This document shows, in pieces, positions 38,474 through 49,455 of a stretch of 64,000 bases of DNA. How positions within the stretch are numbered: the stretch's first letter is position 1; each line of letters begins with the position of its first letter. The DNA is taken from the NCBI RefSeq assembly GCF_000003815.2, contig NC_049980.1:17165912-17229911 (forward strand), read 5' to 3'. Source of the stretch: Branchiostoma floridae. Lineage: Eukaryota; Chordata; Leptocardii; Amphioxiformes; Branchiostomatidae. Below the pieces are notes generated by a model, which was not told the DNA's origin, searched no databases, and saw nothing but the letters and a program-made list of their open reading frames with translations. A program made the position numbers and the translations under genes.

Positions 38474-38508
38474 TGACGTCAGTCTTGTTTTATAATTGCC
38501 CTATATAA
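38474..38508 (+). promoter_or_regulatory. Candidate promoter: CRE plus TATA box
   Basis: A perfect TGACGTCA (38474-38481) sits 20 bp upstream of TATATAA (38502-38508). A start site near 38535 would place the first in-frame ATG of the receptor-like gene (38607) about 70 nt downstream. A 7-codon upstream ORF starts at 38594. Confidence 0.4.
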
Positions 38509-38606
38509 CAGCAACGGCAAACAAGCCTTGTAAAATATTCTATCCAGCAACGCGCAACAATCGACTTGAAAACGTAGCGAGCGACGAGGAGATATGGCCA
38601 AATCTG

Positions 38607-38674
38607 ATGCAAGATAGCACCCCGTACATCACTATATGCTTTATGTTATTCGTTATCATACTCATAATCTCTTG
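38607..38674 (+). CDS. Receptor-like gene, candidate signal-peptide exon
   Basis: ATG followed by MQDSTPYIT, then a hydrophobic core ICFMLFVIILIIS, ending in a weak donor TG|GTAGTC. It leaves two bases that, with the first T of the next exon, make Cys. It sits at the expected distance from a CRE/TATA pair. The weak donor makes this the least certain exon. Confidence 0.3.
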
Positions 38675-41600
38675 GTAGTCCTTCGGTATCGAAGATGACT
38701 CGTCAGGTGGCTCGTCAGCCGGGGGTGAACACTCATATGGCTCCTTTAGTCTGACCGATCGACACAACAACGCATCAGAGATAGTCAAAGTCACTACGGT
38801 CAAACAGCCTTGATGTGGGGCAGAATATCTCTCGGACGCACGGATCAAGAGGGCACGCTAGCTGGGGCCACTGTCCTGATTCATGCTACACCATGTGGGA
38901 TGAGCACTCCCTGTGACTCAAGCTGACGGTAACCTGACAAAGAAGGTCCAGAATTCTTTACTGGTGGAGAGTGCAGTATCCACTAAAATAAAATGACAAA
39001 CTGCCCACCATCTGCTATTCGATGACAGCCATTGCCATGGAGAAAAGTACAAAACAGCCATTATACATAACTCATGTAGCTGTGGCAGGTAGTGCCTCTC
39101 TTAGCACCGCGATGACAGTTTTTCAAGTGAAACGATGCTAGAGTGGTCCGGGCAGGTACGATTCATGACGACACTAGAGAGATATCCATCAAAGCAAGAA
39201 GAATTCAAATCCTGCTGAAGTAAATTGTGCATAAATAACACAAACACACCTGATTTCCCCACCGTACTTGGGCCTGACAGTATGAAACTCCTGAATGCCC
39301 ATTGATCCGACCCTTCTGCAGACAGTGTACGTGTACGTCGTCCCCAACAAAAGTCAGGCGTAAAAATGTGCCTAATTTTGGATGAGGTATGTACAGCACA
39401 AACTACCGGAGTTGATTACGTTGAGAAGTCAGCGTACGCGTGAAGAAGACTATAATAGTATAATGCCTGCATACTCTATGACATAGCACTATTCCAATAC
39501 CTGGTGTTTGGACTATGTCTACAGAGTCTATGCCGGCGTTCTAGCCGCATGGTTGTGCTCAAAAAGGAAGTGACGCAACGTTTAGTAAATACGCTCTGCT
39601 GCTTGGAGGGAAGAAACGTCACGATAACAGCTGCGACAGGAAGGGGAGTGTCAAGCAAACGTACGGTGGCAAAACTTTAAGTTTATCAGAGTCGAAAAAA
39701 ATATAGCACACATCGTGAAATAGCCAATTCATTCCTGTTCTTTCGAGGAATGGTCACTGATATTGCACTTTTTAAAATGAAAATGAAAATGGAAAACTCA
39801 TGAAAATGTGTAGCCAATATAGGTGGTGCTTTTTTGACATTTTGATTTGATCATTTACCTTAACTTGGGTGTCCCTGGATAATCAAATCGACAAGAACAT
39901 TCGTCGTTGACAAACTATTTTTCGGTGAAACCTAATACATAACATACAATGCACTCAGATCATGAAGTCTTTACGTTCATGCGGATGTACAGCATTTGAT
40001 ATGAAGTGCACGGACTAATCGGTAGAAGGCGTTAGTGTACATTTGAAAAAGTCATGTCATGTCACTCATTGATGCTTTTGGGTCGAGTAATCACATGCTT
40101 GCACTGAATTAATAATCATCAATACAATATTCATTATTGTTGAATGCATGCTTGTTGAATATGTATATGACGTGACCTAATATCGGAAATAAGTCTTTGG
40201 TTTCGAATATACACGAATTCAAATTGTTGAATCTGGACTACAATATATTACGTCAACTTCTGAACCTGGCGAATGTAGTACTACATGTATATGGGGCAGG
40301 AGCACAAGTAACCGTAACTTAGTAAGGGACGCAATCTCTGTGAGGTCGATCAACAAACAACCAGCTAGAATGCTAGAATGTGTTTCCTTAGCGATGATAT
40401 GTTTGTTCACAGCTAGCTAGCCAAATAAGTCAACGTACATAACGATATTCTTCCGATGATGTGACGCATCATAGGAAAGGGACTAGTCCTTACCAACCCC
40501 GTTCACACTCAAAAAAATGAAGCGGCTTCAACGTGGAAGCCGCTTGATCCGGATCGTTTTCTTGAGTGTGAACGCTCCAAGCGGCTTGGATTTTCACCGA
40601 TCCGGCTCGTTTGCAATCCATCCCTGGGAGGTAGTTTGAGACACTTGTGAACAAGCCGCTTGGCTGAAATCGCGAGTGTGAACGCAACGCGGGATAGATT
40701 CTATGCAAATTTCCGATTTGCCCCCTGTTGGAGGTTATATATCCAGGTATCGGGAGCAGGAACACACGCCACGCTGACAGGTTTGCTCACGTTACTGATT
40801 TTTGAGCCCAATGATAATGTCTGGAAAGAAAAAAAATCGCTGTAGGGTCAAGGCAAGTGGAATGGGAAGCAAACAAAGCTTTTTTTATCACGCGAAGAGA
40901 GAGGAAACACAGCAAGCTAAAAACAAATCACAAAAAACAAGCATATCTTTGAACAGCTTTCTCTCTGGATCATGATGTAAGACTATTAAGGGTGGGCTTG
41001 AGAAAACCTACAAACAATGTTGTAAAAAGTACCTGAAGTCCAGGTACGGAATTGTGTGCGATTAATCGGATTGTCTGAACTAAGTGTGAACGTAATTTTT
41101 TTGAAGCGGCTTGCACGTTCAAGCGGCTTCCACGTTCAAGCCGCTTCATTTTTTTGAGTGTGAACGGGGTCCTAGAAAGCCAACGGAGCACACTTTTATA
41201 CTACTCTTTTTAGGAAGATCAAATAAACACGTTTGCATTACATTACATATTGCCTTACATATTATATTATAGTACGCACACATTTTCCCCAATTCAGGAA
41301 CAACACAAATCTATGATGCCAACGAATCTGAACCTAAGGCAGGAATCACTCTCGTGGGTGTGCAAAGCTGCCATTTGAAGACCAACGTATGACAGGCGTA
41401 TTGTATGCCATAGAAACTGAATACTATATATATTCTGCCGCAAAAGAGGAAGGGAAGTCCACTAATGTGTTTATATAAGGTAGCATTGGCACACAACAAT
41501 AAGTGTTGATGTTACCCAGTCGGACAGTGTTAATGTTATCATGTGCGAGCATGATAGATCAATAGCTGAATGATGAATCAGAAAGAGACAAAATGATAAC

Positions 41601-44600
41601 GACCCAAAGGACTAGTTACTCGTACCTTCACCGATCGAGATGGTTGTATCAACTTTCATGAAAATAAGGGAACGTAGGGAGCCGTTTGTGCGTCTTCTTC
41701 CTTGCGATTCAGCAATATCCCAATAATGTTTCCAGTGATGGTGATGATACTTATAAGGCGTTATAGACCTAATCGTCGAGCTCGAGGTCAATTTTGGACC
41801 TTTTAGTACTAGTGGTCGACCTTGATACTATAGCAGGACTTCCGGATTTGAACCTCTGGTCCTGGACATAATGTGGTCATGATTTTTTTCTGGTAGGTAG
41901 TTCTTGTGCAATGGATGAAGTGACATAGCGATATAGCACTGACAGCACTGGACCCACTGGCAGATTCCTGTTTATTGGCAGACTTTGAAACAAAATGCCT
42001 CTGGTTGTTGGATCCTCCGGTCTGTAGATAGCTTAACTTGATTTACAAAGCGACCGCAGCCAAAATCTAACAGCCTATTAAGAATTTATCTAGAGATATT
42101 TACAAAACATTCTGTTGATAAAGTTGGTATTTTTGCGTATGGTGTTGATGGAGAAAACAATGCCAATATGACCAGATTCTTAACGTTCACTTGTTTGGTG
42201 ACCGACCTTTCGTGGTTGTTTGCTTGTTATTACATTGTGAATTTTTGACATTCAAAAGAAAATCACACTTAAGGTAANNNNNNNNNNNNNNNNNNNNNNN
42301 NNNNNNNNNNNNNNNNNNNNNNNNNNNNNNNNNNNNNNNNNNNNNNNNNNNNNNNNNNNNNNNNNNNNNNNNNNNNNNNNNNNNNNNNNNNNNNNNNNNN
42401 NNNNNNNNNNNNNNNNNNNNNNNNNNNNNNNNNNNNNNNNNNNNNNNNNNNNNNNNNNNNNNNNNNNNNNNNNNNNNNNNNNNNNNNNNNNNNNNNNNNN
42501 NNNNNNNNNNNNNNNNNNNNNNNNNNNNNNNNNNNNNNNNACTTACCCTACAGAAACTAAATGAGCTAAGATAGCTTGAATGTCCTTTGTCACGTTGTAA
42601 AGTCTTTATGAAATATCTGAGGATTTTGAAAACATGTCATCTGCTTTCTACAAATATACATACACATGTGATTGTGTCTTGTAAACGGCCGATTTGTGCA
42701 TATGTTTTAGTTTCAATCTAAGAAACATAGTGTATTTTGTCAGAAGCATCGCCGCATGTTTTGGGTCTTTACAACTTTCAAAATAAACCCACCGCCACTG
42801 AAGTCGACCAGAAACGTATAGAAGGATTGCAGATACTGTTGAACGACACAAACATTTCATATATGGTATGTTGAGGCGTGGCTTGGTTTATCCCACGATA
42901 TATGGGGTGGAAAGTAGAACGTTTCTTTCATAAGACATAAAAATATTTAGACAAAAGGGAAGGGAAGTATTCTTAACCGCATAACATCATTCGAGATACA
43001 AGTGTGATGCTTATGTAAAACGAAAAATACATTTTTATTTGTCCCCAAATGGTTACGTCCACAACACACCTCTGAATGGGTCCACATGGTATGTCTCCAT
43101 TTTCTGACTATGCAGAAGCTTATGGATAGTTCCTCAGTTTTGTAACCATGATGGGAAAGTGTCCGGAGAATTTCGGCTGGGACAGCGTCCTGGGGTGCCG
43201 CCCGTGTGTCATCTGTGTCAGCTGGCCAGATGACCCTCACTGTTGGGACTGTCCACTGCCTGGTAAGCGATTTATTTGCACACAGTCGGTATTGATAGAA
43301 AAGCGAGGGTTTCCGTAAAAGTTCAGGTTTCTTACCAAAAAAAGAGGTAATCGACCGAAACACAGGGAATCGTGTGCATTTTTCGACAAAAAAGGTCCAT
43401 ACCTGCAAAAATGTCTTTGAGCAATTAAGGCGTAAGTAAAGAAAGTACTAATGAAGAGGCTAAATCAAGATCAGCCATTTTTGAGCAAAGACGGAGGAAC
43501 ATTATAAGAAGTAGTAAGTGCTGTTTTGTCGCGAAAATGTTGTTTTATCCACCTATTTCTTTTGTGAGCTTGATAGACTTTGCCAGACTTCTTTCATCGG
43601 CACCATGTTAGGTGGCATTGCCGTTATGGGGGCAGAGGGAGAGGCTAATAGTAGCGTCCACCGCTTGGTGGCGCCTTTCGTGATATTCGAAAGCTACATC
43701 GGTTTTTGAGTCGGGAAAATATTTCAACAAGTGATATATTGAGTTAGATACACTAAGAGTGTTTAGTCTTTGGAAGATATAATTGGGGAAAACCCAACCC
43801 TCTCCCAGCTAGCTTTCGTTTTCCGTAACCTGATGTCAAAGTCTCAAAGAACAAAACAAAACGAGCTATTGAATAAAAAGTAGATATAGGAGAGTTGGCA
43901 CACTGAAATACAGAGATGATCTTAATGCCTAATCTACTGCTAAAATTTGAAGATGACCATGGATATTATCAAATCCAAATGTATCTGTTGCTAGGGAACT
44001 TCCCTGAATCAGGGATAATAGAATGAACAGTTGACAAGGAACTTTAAGTATTCGGGGAAGTCCCGATAAAAAACCGTAGTCGCCCTAATGGACCACAGAT
44101 ACATGGGATGAAGCAAATTTTAAATGAGTATCCTTTAAAAATAGAGTTCATATCTTCTATAATTCGATAGATTCAGTTTGGCAAGGAAATTTATCTTACC
44201 ACAGTATCTCGTTGCTGACTTGTTCTCAGCGAAATGTGTAAATAAGGGATTTTTGGTTCGAAAAATATATAAGGTCACACCTACATTATTGTGAATGAAG
44301 TTGTGTCAATTAACGATTGCCAGAATAACGGCTTATTTTTTTCGGTGCAATGCGTGTTGACTACGGGTAGTTGTAACATTCGTTACCGATAACAGCACAC
44401 TGAGTTTTTTCATCGAGAGACGTAGTAGCATATATACGGACAATAAGAAACTGGACAGCTTTCTTACACCAGGTCAAGAGAATGACGTAGAAAGCATCAA
44501 ACAAATCGATGATGATAAGGATTTCAATAAAGTAATAAACTAATAATGATTAACAGTGGATACAAACATCAGACTTTAAAGTGATACGGATAAAAAAACA

Positions 44601-47600
44601 AGTAGTTATATATATTTCAAGGTGACCCCATGCCTTTACATGTGACTTCCATGTGAATACAGCTCAAGAAGGTCAGAGAAAGCCTTATGAAATGTGTACT
44701 GACCGCGCCTTAGTGAAATCAGTAAGAAAAATAAAGCGAAAGAGGTCGACTCATCGGCTAAACAATCATTCTCAGTTTTGAGCTACTTGATGAATTCTAT
44801 CATCCTCTCAGGTGACAGTCGCTTTTAGCGGTGGAGTTCTACTGTGGTTATCATTTCTTCCAAGCTATCAACCAATACATGTACCTATGTTGTTGTGTAC
44901 GTGCATTGTTCGTAATGCATAATAAGTGTTGTGGGAAAACAAGGATGCTGCCCTTAATTTTGCCCATATAAAACTGTCGACAGCACTTTTTGCACATTTC
45001 ATGAACGAGCCTACTACATGTACGTGTACGTGCAGTGCGTTAACTCCATCTGTGAGATCTTTACATAAAGTAGAGGTTTATCGTGGATTGGGTTCGTGTC
45101 TTCGTTTGCCCATTGGGGTCAGTATGCATACTTTAAAATCTATATCAATTTTATCAANNNNNNNNNNNNNNNNNNNNNNNNNNNNNNNNNNNNNNNNNNN
45201 NNNNNNNNNNNNNNNNNNNNNNNNNNNNNNNNNNNNNNNNNNNNNNNNNNNNNNNNNGTCCGGGTTTAATTAAGAAAACGTGAATGTGCAATCTTTGGGA
45301 GCAACCCCCATGGCAATTATTACCTTATACATGTAAATGTATCAAAACAACTCGAGTATCAACTCGAGCAGAGTGTCAAATGTTAAAACGAGATCTTGTG
45401 ATCCGAACGAACAGAAACCACGACAGGGTACGCCGCTTCCGTGACTACTTCAGCAAGTTGGAGCAGTACTTCAGGTGGGCAGGAGGGGCTGTGGACTACT
45501 GTGGTAGCTGATGGCATCATCAGTACTGTCCGAGAGCTGCTTACTAACCTGCCCGGGCCGTCTACCGTCCGTGACACCCAGGAGATAGTAGTGGGTACGG
45601 CAGGACAACAGGGTAGGGTGAAGCACATATTCTGAAGCTTTATGAGATTTAAGGTTAAGATCGTGCACGTCTGGGTTTAGGCTACCCAATTTATAGATGT
45701 CTAAAACCTCAAATGCGATCCACACACCTATTCATAACCCCTGAATTTTCGTTCTCTTTAAACCCGGTTCCACAGACCCCTAAGACTATCACAAGAAATT
45801 GGGTTCAAGTACAAGTACTATAGGTTGGCTAGTTGATAGGCTCCGATTGATATAAAAAAAAAACTGTAGCACCAGGGCACTGGCTGTGCCTCACTTACGC
45901 TCCGGGTCCTTTCCACAAGACGGCGACCAAAATTGGATTTGTGTGACTCTTGACTTCATGAGTTGGAATATGATTTAAAAAGAACCGATGACTTAAATAA
46001 AAGACATCAAAACACACAAAACGTAAAAAAAATCGTTCTTTATCTATGAAATGTGTTGAGGTCTGAGATCTGTTGCTCAACGGTCGCAGCGCAGCCGAAG
46101 CCTCTAGAGGAAAAGGTGTGTAAAAAGGGTGTAAAAGGTATTTTCGAGTAAGAGAAATACCAATAAGATAGTGGAATACATGCAAAATACGTATGGCAGG
46201 GGCGTCATTTTTTAGATACACCGGAGTTTTATCTGTAAACACCTCCAAGCTAGACTGTTACTTCCCCTGGGACCGAATGACCTGTCCTAGCCACCTAGCC
46301 ACTGTGACATGGTAGCCTAAAGTACTGTGTTAAAGTTCTGTTTGAAGATAACTCTGACGATGATTTGACCGATTTCTGAATATATTGGGTCTTCTGACGC
46401 ACTGGCACATGAAACACATATTAATGTTATCTCCCTGAACTTAATGGCGTCATGAAACATTTACAGAAAAGTAACAAACATTACTCTTGTGTGAATTACC
46501 TTTCTTGATTTCTTTCCGAGCATTGCATCTTGCGAAAGGCTGACAAGTAGGATGCTGTTCACCAGGTTACTGTTTGCCTTCTCTCCGAGACTCTCGCCGC
46601 CTGTAGACGAGTGACACGTATGCACAAAATGTCTGCTACACAGACTCTTTCTGCAGTCACTTTTGTCAAACCTATTATTAGTGTCTCCGAAATTGGAAAC
46701 AAAGGCACCAAGATTGCATCTTACATCCTGGTTATTCGGTAAACAAAAGGCACCAATCAATAGCCTTTATTGCACATATTAGTTGGAGACTAACCTATGC
46801 TTGGAGAGTAACCATCTGTACCCGTATGGTGATGAACAGGTTTTGGGGAGGAGCTGACGTGCTCGGAGCTGACTGTGGTGGGCGTACTGAGCGCTGTGCT
46901 GACGTTCCTGTTGGTACTCCTCCTACTAAGCTGTGTTGCTTGCGGGGGGAGGGTGTGGCGTTGGTGGGACAGCGGGACCACCAGTGTTACCCTGAGGAAA
47001 TCCCCCAAGAAGTCACCTCTCAGTACGTACTATTACGAATCAGTCAAGTGACCACCTCTACATAAGGACCACCTGTCCAATCCACTTTCTCGTGGTCCCT
47101 TAACAATTTTTCCTTTCACACAACGGCAGAAAGAATCCGGTCTATAGTGACCATTGTTGTCAACATAGACCAGATTTTGGGTGCAGTTTTGACTATAACT
47201 TTTCATCATCATCATCAATTAAGAAAGTCCGGAAAAATGAAATTGGTGAGAATATGGATGTGACATTGGTAGTTGTGACTAAATAATGCAATGTAGGCCT
47301 CCTTTTGTCATCAAATATGTGACTTAGAGACATCATTGCTATTGGTAACTAAGTCGTAACTGAGTAGCATGAACTCTTCAAGCGCATCAGAAGCCATGTG
47401 CATGTCAGGAGCTTTCAATGTCAGTAAAAAATGGTACTAGTCATTTCCTTTATGCTTTAGGCCCCTTTGTACTAGAGGGCGATCGCTGAGGCGTATGGCG
47501 ACCAAAAATGCAGTTCATGGCTTTGTAATTGGAAAACGATGCAACATGTGAAATTATGACAACAAAACACACTAAAATGTCACAAAACGTAATTCGTAAA

Positions 47601-47770
47601 GACATTCTTTATCTATGAATTCCTTGGTCACTCAGTGGTCGCATGCAGCCTCTGATGGAAAGGGTGTGGTAGTAAACTACACATCACACATAATGTTTTT
47701 CAAGGTTGACACCGTGTATCTGTTCTTTTTTTCCCCAGGCGCCGGTGACTCCGCTACATTTGGGAGGTAG
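38607..47770 (+). CDS. Fn14/TACI/BCMA-like single-module TNF receptor (inferred five-exon gene)
   Basis: Inferred type I membrane receptor of about 197 residues. Proposed exons: 38607-38674 (signal peptide), 43138-43262 (cysteine-rich module), 45427-45612 (Ser/Thr-rich stalk; 45415 is an alternative start), 46840-47022 (transmembrane), 47739-47770 (tail, TAG stop). Total 594 nt, divisible by three; all junction phases agree (2, 1, 1, 1). In mammals such receptors bind TNF-family ligands (TWEAK, BAFF, APRIL) and signal through TRAF proteins. The cysteine module and transmembrane exon are the best supported parts; exon 1 and the last exon are weaker. I see no clear TRAF-binding motif in the tail, so the tail model may be wrong. 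No poly(A) signal AATAAA was found before 49 kb. Confidence 0.5.
40497..41171. mobile_element. Inverted-repeat element with CCCCGTTCACACTC ends
   Basis: Left end CCCCGTTCACACTC, A-run, ATGAAGCGGCTT; right end AAGCCGCTTCAT, T-run, GAGTGTGAACGGGG. Each arm is itself a series of AAGCGGCTT / AAGCCGCTT words separated by CACGTTC, so it can fold at many registers. GAGTGTGAACGC-type words also recur internally (40564 and 40674). About 675 bp, noncoding. No clear target duplication was identified. Confidence 0.8.
42278..42540. other. Assembly gap (263 N)
   Basis: Run of N inside the proposed first intron of the receptor-like gene; an exon could be hidden here. Confidence 1.
43138..43262 (+). CDS. 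Receptor-like gene, TNFR cysteine-rich module
   Basis: 41 codons between acceptor TTCCTCAG and donor GTAAGC. The module reads KCPENFGWDSVLGC, then RPC, VIC, an 8-residue loop, C, WD, C: spacing C-x11-C-x2-C-x2-C-x8-C-x2-C. Human Fn14 (TNFRSF12A) has the same spacing except x12 in the first loop, and the same Trp six residues after the first Cys. WDSVLG also resembles the DxL turn with which TACI and BCMA contact BAFF and APRIL. All six Cys needed for three disulfides are present. Confidence 0.7.
43263..45414. other. Proposed receptor-like gene intron 2
   Basis: No coding or repeat structure recognised, apart from the gap at 45158-45257. Confidence 0.5.
45158..45257. other. Assembly gap (100 N, unknown size)
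   Basis: Exactly 100 N, the usual placeholder for a gap of unknown length. Confidence 1.
45427..45612 (+). CDS. Receptor-like gene, Ser/Thr-rich stalk exon
   Basis: A symmetric phase 1-1 exon of 62 codons. It starts GYAASVTTSASWSSTSGG, rich in Ser/Thr like an O-glycosylated juxtamembrane stalk, and continues VRELLTNLPGPSTVRDTQEI. The donor is CAGG|GTAGGG. The acceptor (CGACAG, or AACAG at 45414) lacks a good pyrimidine tract. The frame is open from 45402. No domain is recognised; being symmetric it could be skipped without breaking the frame. Confidence 0.4.
45915..46115 (+). repeat. Dispersed repeat, copy 1
   Basis: Shares GGCGACCAAAA, CAAAACACAC, AAAACGTAA, CATTCTTTATCTATGAA-like and GGTCGCA words in order with 47480-47670. 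Orientation is the same. Confidence 0.65.
46840..47022 (+). CDS. Receptor-like gene, transmembrane exon
   Basis: Encodes FGEELTCSE, then a 25-residue hydrophobic helix LTVVGVLSAVLTFLLVLLLL-SCVAC, then a basic cytoplasmic start (GGRVWRWW, then VTLRKSPKKSPLS). Incoming phase 1 fits both the stalk and the cysteine-module exon. The donor is A|GTACGT. Without splicing the frame would run on to a TGA at 47049-47051 that lies inside a MITE copy, which argues for splicing here. Confidence 0.5.
47041..47199 (-). mobile_element. MITE family A, short derivative in reverse orientation
   Basis: Starts near CAGTCAAGTGACCACCT and contains GGACCACCTGTCCAA and GTGGTCCCTTA, the reverse complement of the family-A right end. 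TCTATAGTGACCA and TTTTGACTATA near 47140-47199 correspond to the left end. The copy is internally deleted. Confidence 0.5.
47480..47670 (+). repeat. Dispersed repeat, copy 2
   Basis: Partner of 45915-46115, beginning GGGCGATCGC. Both copies flank the transmembrane exon of the receptor-like gene. Confidence 0.65.
47739..47770 (+). CDS. Receptor-like gene, candidate terminal exon
   Basis: Preceded by an excellent acceptor (pyrimidine tract TTCTTTTTTTCCCCAG). In the frame set by the previous exon it encodes SAGDSATFGR and a stop. In a different frame the same acceptor opens a 57-codon ORF to a TGA at 47910-47912, so the true tail frame is uncertain. Confidence 0.35.
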
Positions 47771-48077
47771 CTCTTTTGACATTGCCGCTAGGTGGCATCT
47801 CAGCTCAGCTAACAGATTCCGTGCAGACTGCTTCAGTTCAGGTCTAGACGTAAAGATACCGCATGGAACCCAAGTAAAAATGCATATGCATACTTTGATG
47901 AAGGATCTGTGATGGGATTTAGCTAAGGAAATATGTTTTTGTTATCTAAGGATATAGGTCTATCTATTTTCGCAACATGAATCAGTCATGGAGTTTCTTA
48001 AAAAGCACATTGCAATATCACTACAAAGCTGGAATATATCTGGTTACTAGTAATTCTGGTCATACAAGTATAAAATG

Positions 48078-48177
48078 NNNNNNNNNNNNNNNNNNNNNNN
48101 NNNNNNNNNNNNNNNNNNNNNNNNNNNNNNNNNNNNNNNNNNNNNNNNNNNNNNNNNNNNNNNNNNNNNNNNNNNNN
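48078..48177. other. Assembly gap (100 N, unknown size)
   Basis: Exactly 100 N, abutting a hairpin. Confidence 1.
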
Positions 48178-48178
48178 T

Positions 48179-48221
48179 TTAGATTTCAAATTGTGCAATG
48201 GTTACACAATTTGAAATCTAA
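48179..48221. repeat. Perfect 17-bp hairpin at gap edge
   Basis: Arms TTAGATTTCAAATTGTG (48179-48195) and its reverse complement (48205-48221) around a 9-nt loop. May be the end of a larger inverted repeat lost in the gap. Confidence 0.9.
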
Positions 48222-48857
48222 CCAGTGCTGATTTTGGACGTGCCCATTTTCTGGCTGGTTGACTGAGACAGAAATAGACTGCTCCAATTGTTCATGGCTG
48301 AATTCCAGGCTAACTTGCCCAGGACCATGGAGATAAAATTGGATAGAAGTTACCCCCTTAATTGTAATACCCCAATAGCATCCATTCCCTACCCCAATAT
48401 TTACTAGCTAGTGGTTGTGGGACAAGCACTTTTGAGGCAGTACTAAACATGCTACATGTATTTACATCTTGACTTCTGCATTACAATACAGGGATGCTGT
48501 AACGGAAGCAAGAGTTCCATGAAATATCTTAATTATGCATTACTTCTTTGCATGATTCTGAACATCATTAACTTAGATACACGTCCAAAATATTATTGTC
48601 TCTCATCATTTGGATTAATTATGGCACTTACATATGATGTGAACTAGACCCTTATTTGCAAAACTGGTACCTGTTACAACTTCACTTGCCATAAATTACA
48701 TCCATGTATTACAGTCCTATTAAGGAAAACATTGGGACATAGAATGTTATTACAATCCTGGTGCAGTACGTAGGTCACATACTATGGAGCCCTAAATTCA
48801 CCTTGACCTTGGTCTTCTGAAGACCATCCCAGATACCAAATATCGTAATCCATCAAA

Positions 48858-49455
48858 CAGGGGTGCCTAAGCATTTGCACGAACCCTATGAAATTCGTAC
48901 GAATATTATGTGATACACACGAATCACTATGCAAAAACGCACGAATATTATGAAATTCGCACGAATCACTATGCAAAAACGCACGAATGTTATGAAATTC
49001 GCACGAATCACTATGTGATTCACACAAACCTTATGAGATTTGCACGATCCTTATGCAAAATTGCGCAACCACTGCCAGGGTCACGTGACAGACGGAGCGG
49101 GATTTTCAAGATGACGGCTTCGATCGGCGGCGACGGAAAATACAATGTAACACCCCGAAATGAAGCAAAACAGTAGCTCACAGGCTATGAAATACATCTT
49201 TGCGACGGTAAATGTCCATTTCATGCCTTGAAATATAAATATCACGGGTAGAAACGCTCAAAATCATGCCACCTCCCGGCCGACATTTTTGCATAAGGAT
49301 CGTGCAAATCTCATAAGGTTCGTGTGAATCACATAGTGATTCGTGCGAATTTCATAATATTCGTGCGTTTTCGCATAGTGATTCGTGTGTATCACATAAT
49401 ATTCGTACTAATTAAATTATTTCATAGGGTTCGTGCAAATGCTTAGGCACCCCTG
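48858..49455. mobile_element. MITE with long subrepeated inverted arms and 5-bp target duplication
   Basis: Ends CAGGGGTGCCTAAGCATTTG and its inverse. Right arm is about 168 bp (49288-49455); left arm is about 205 bp (48858-49062) because one ~42-bp subunit (CGCACGAAT...TATGCAAAAA) is duplicated. TCAAA flanks both sides (48853-48857, 49456-49460). The ~225-bp core is unique and noncoding. The open frame through the left arm encodes a repeated peptide and is a by-product of the subrepeats. Confidence 0.9.

Larger units (their letters stand above)
38675..43137. other. Intron or intergenic DNA with a MITE and a gap
   Basis: Besides the element at 40497-41171 and the gap at 42278-42540, I see only short unsupported ORFs and no recognised family. 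Confidence 0.6.

Noticed and set aside
42947-43408. Minus-strand 153-codon ORF over the cysteine module
   Set aside because: No family motifs, and the plus strand gives a splice-bounded exon with a specific TNFR spacing in the same bases.
46500-46731. Minus-strand candidate exon with acceptor ACCAG and donor AAG|GTAATT
   Set aside because: Open, with reasonable splice sites, but no recognised domain and no partner exons on that strand.
47023-47051. Read-through C-terminus TYYYESVK for the transmembrane exon
   Set aside because: The stop lies in a MITE copy and a usable donor precedes it; splicing to 47739 is preferred, though not proven.
48910-49176. 88-codon plus-strand ORF with repeated TNHYAKTHE peptide
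   Set aside because: It runs through the subrepeated left arm of a MITE and into its core; a by-product of the repeats.
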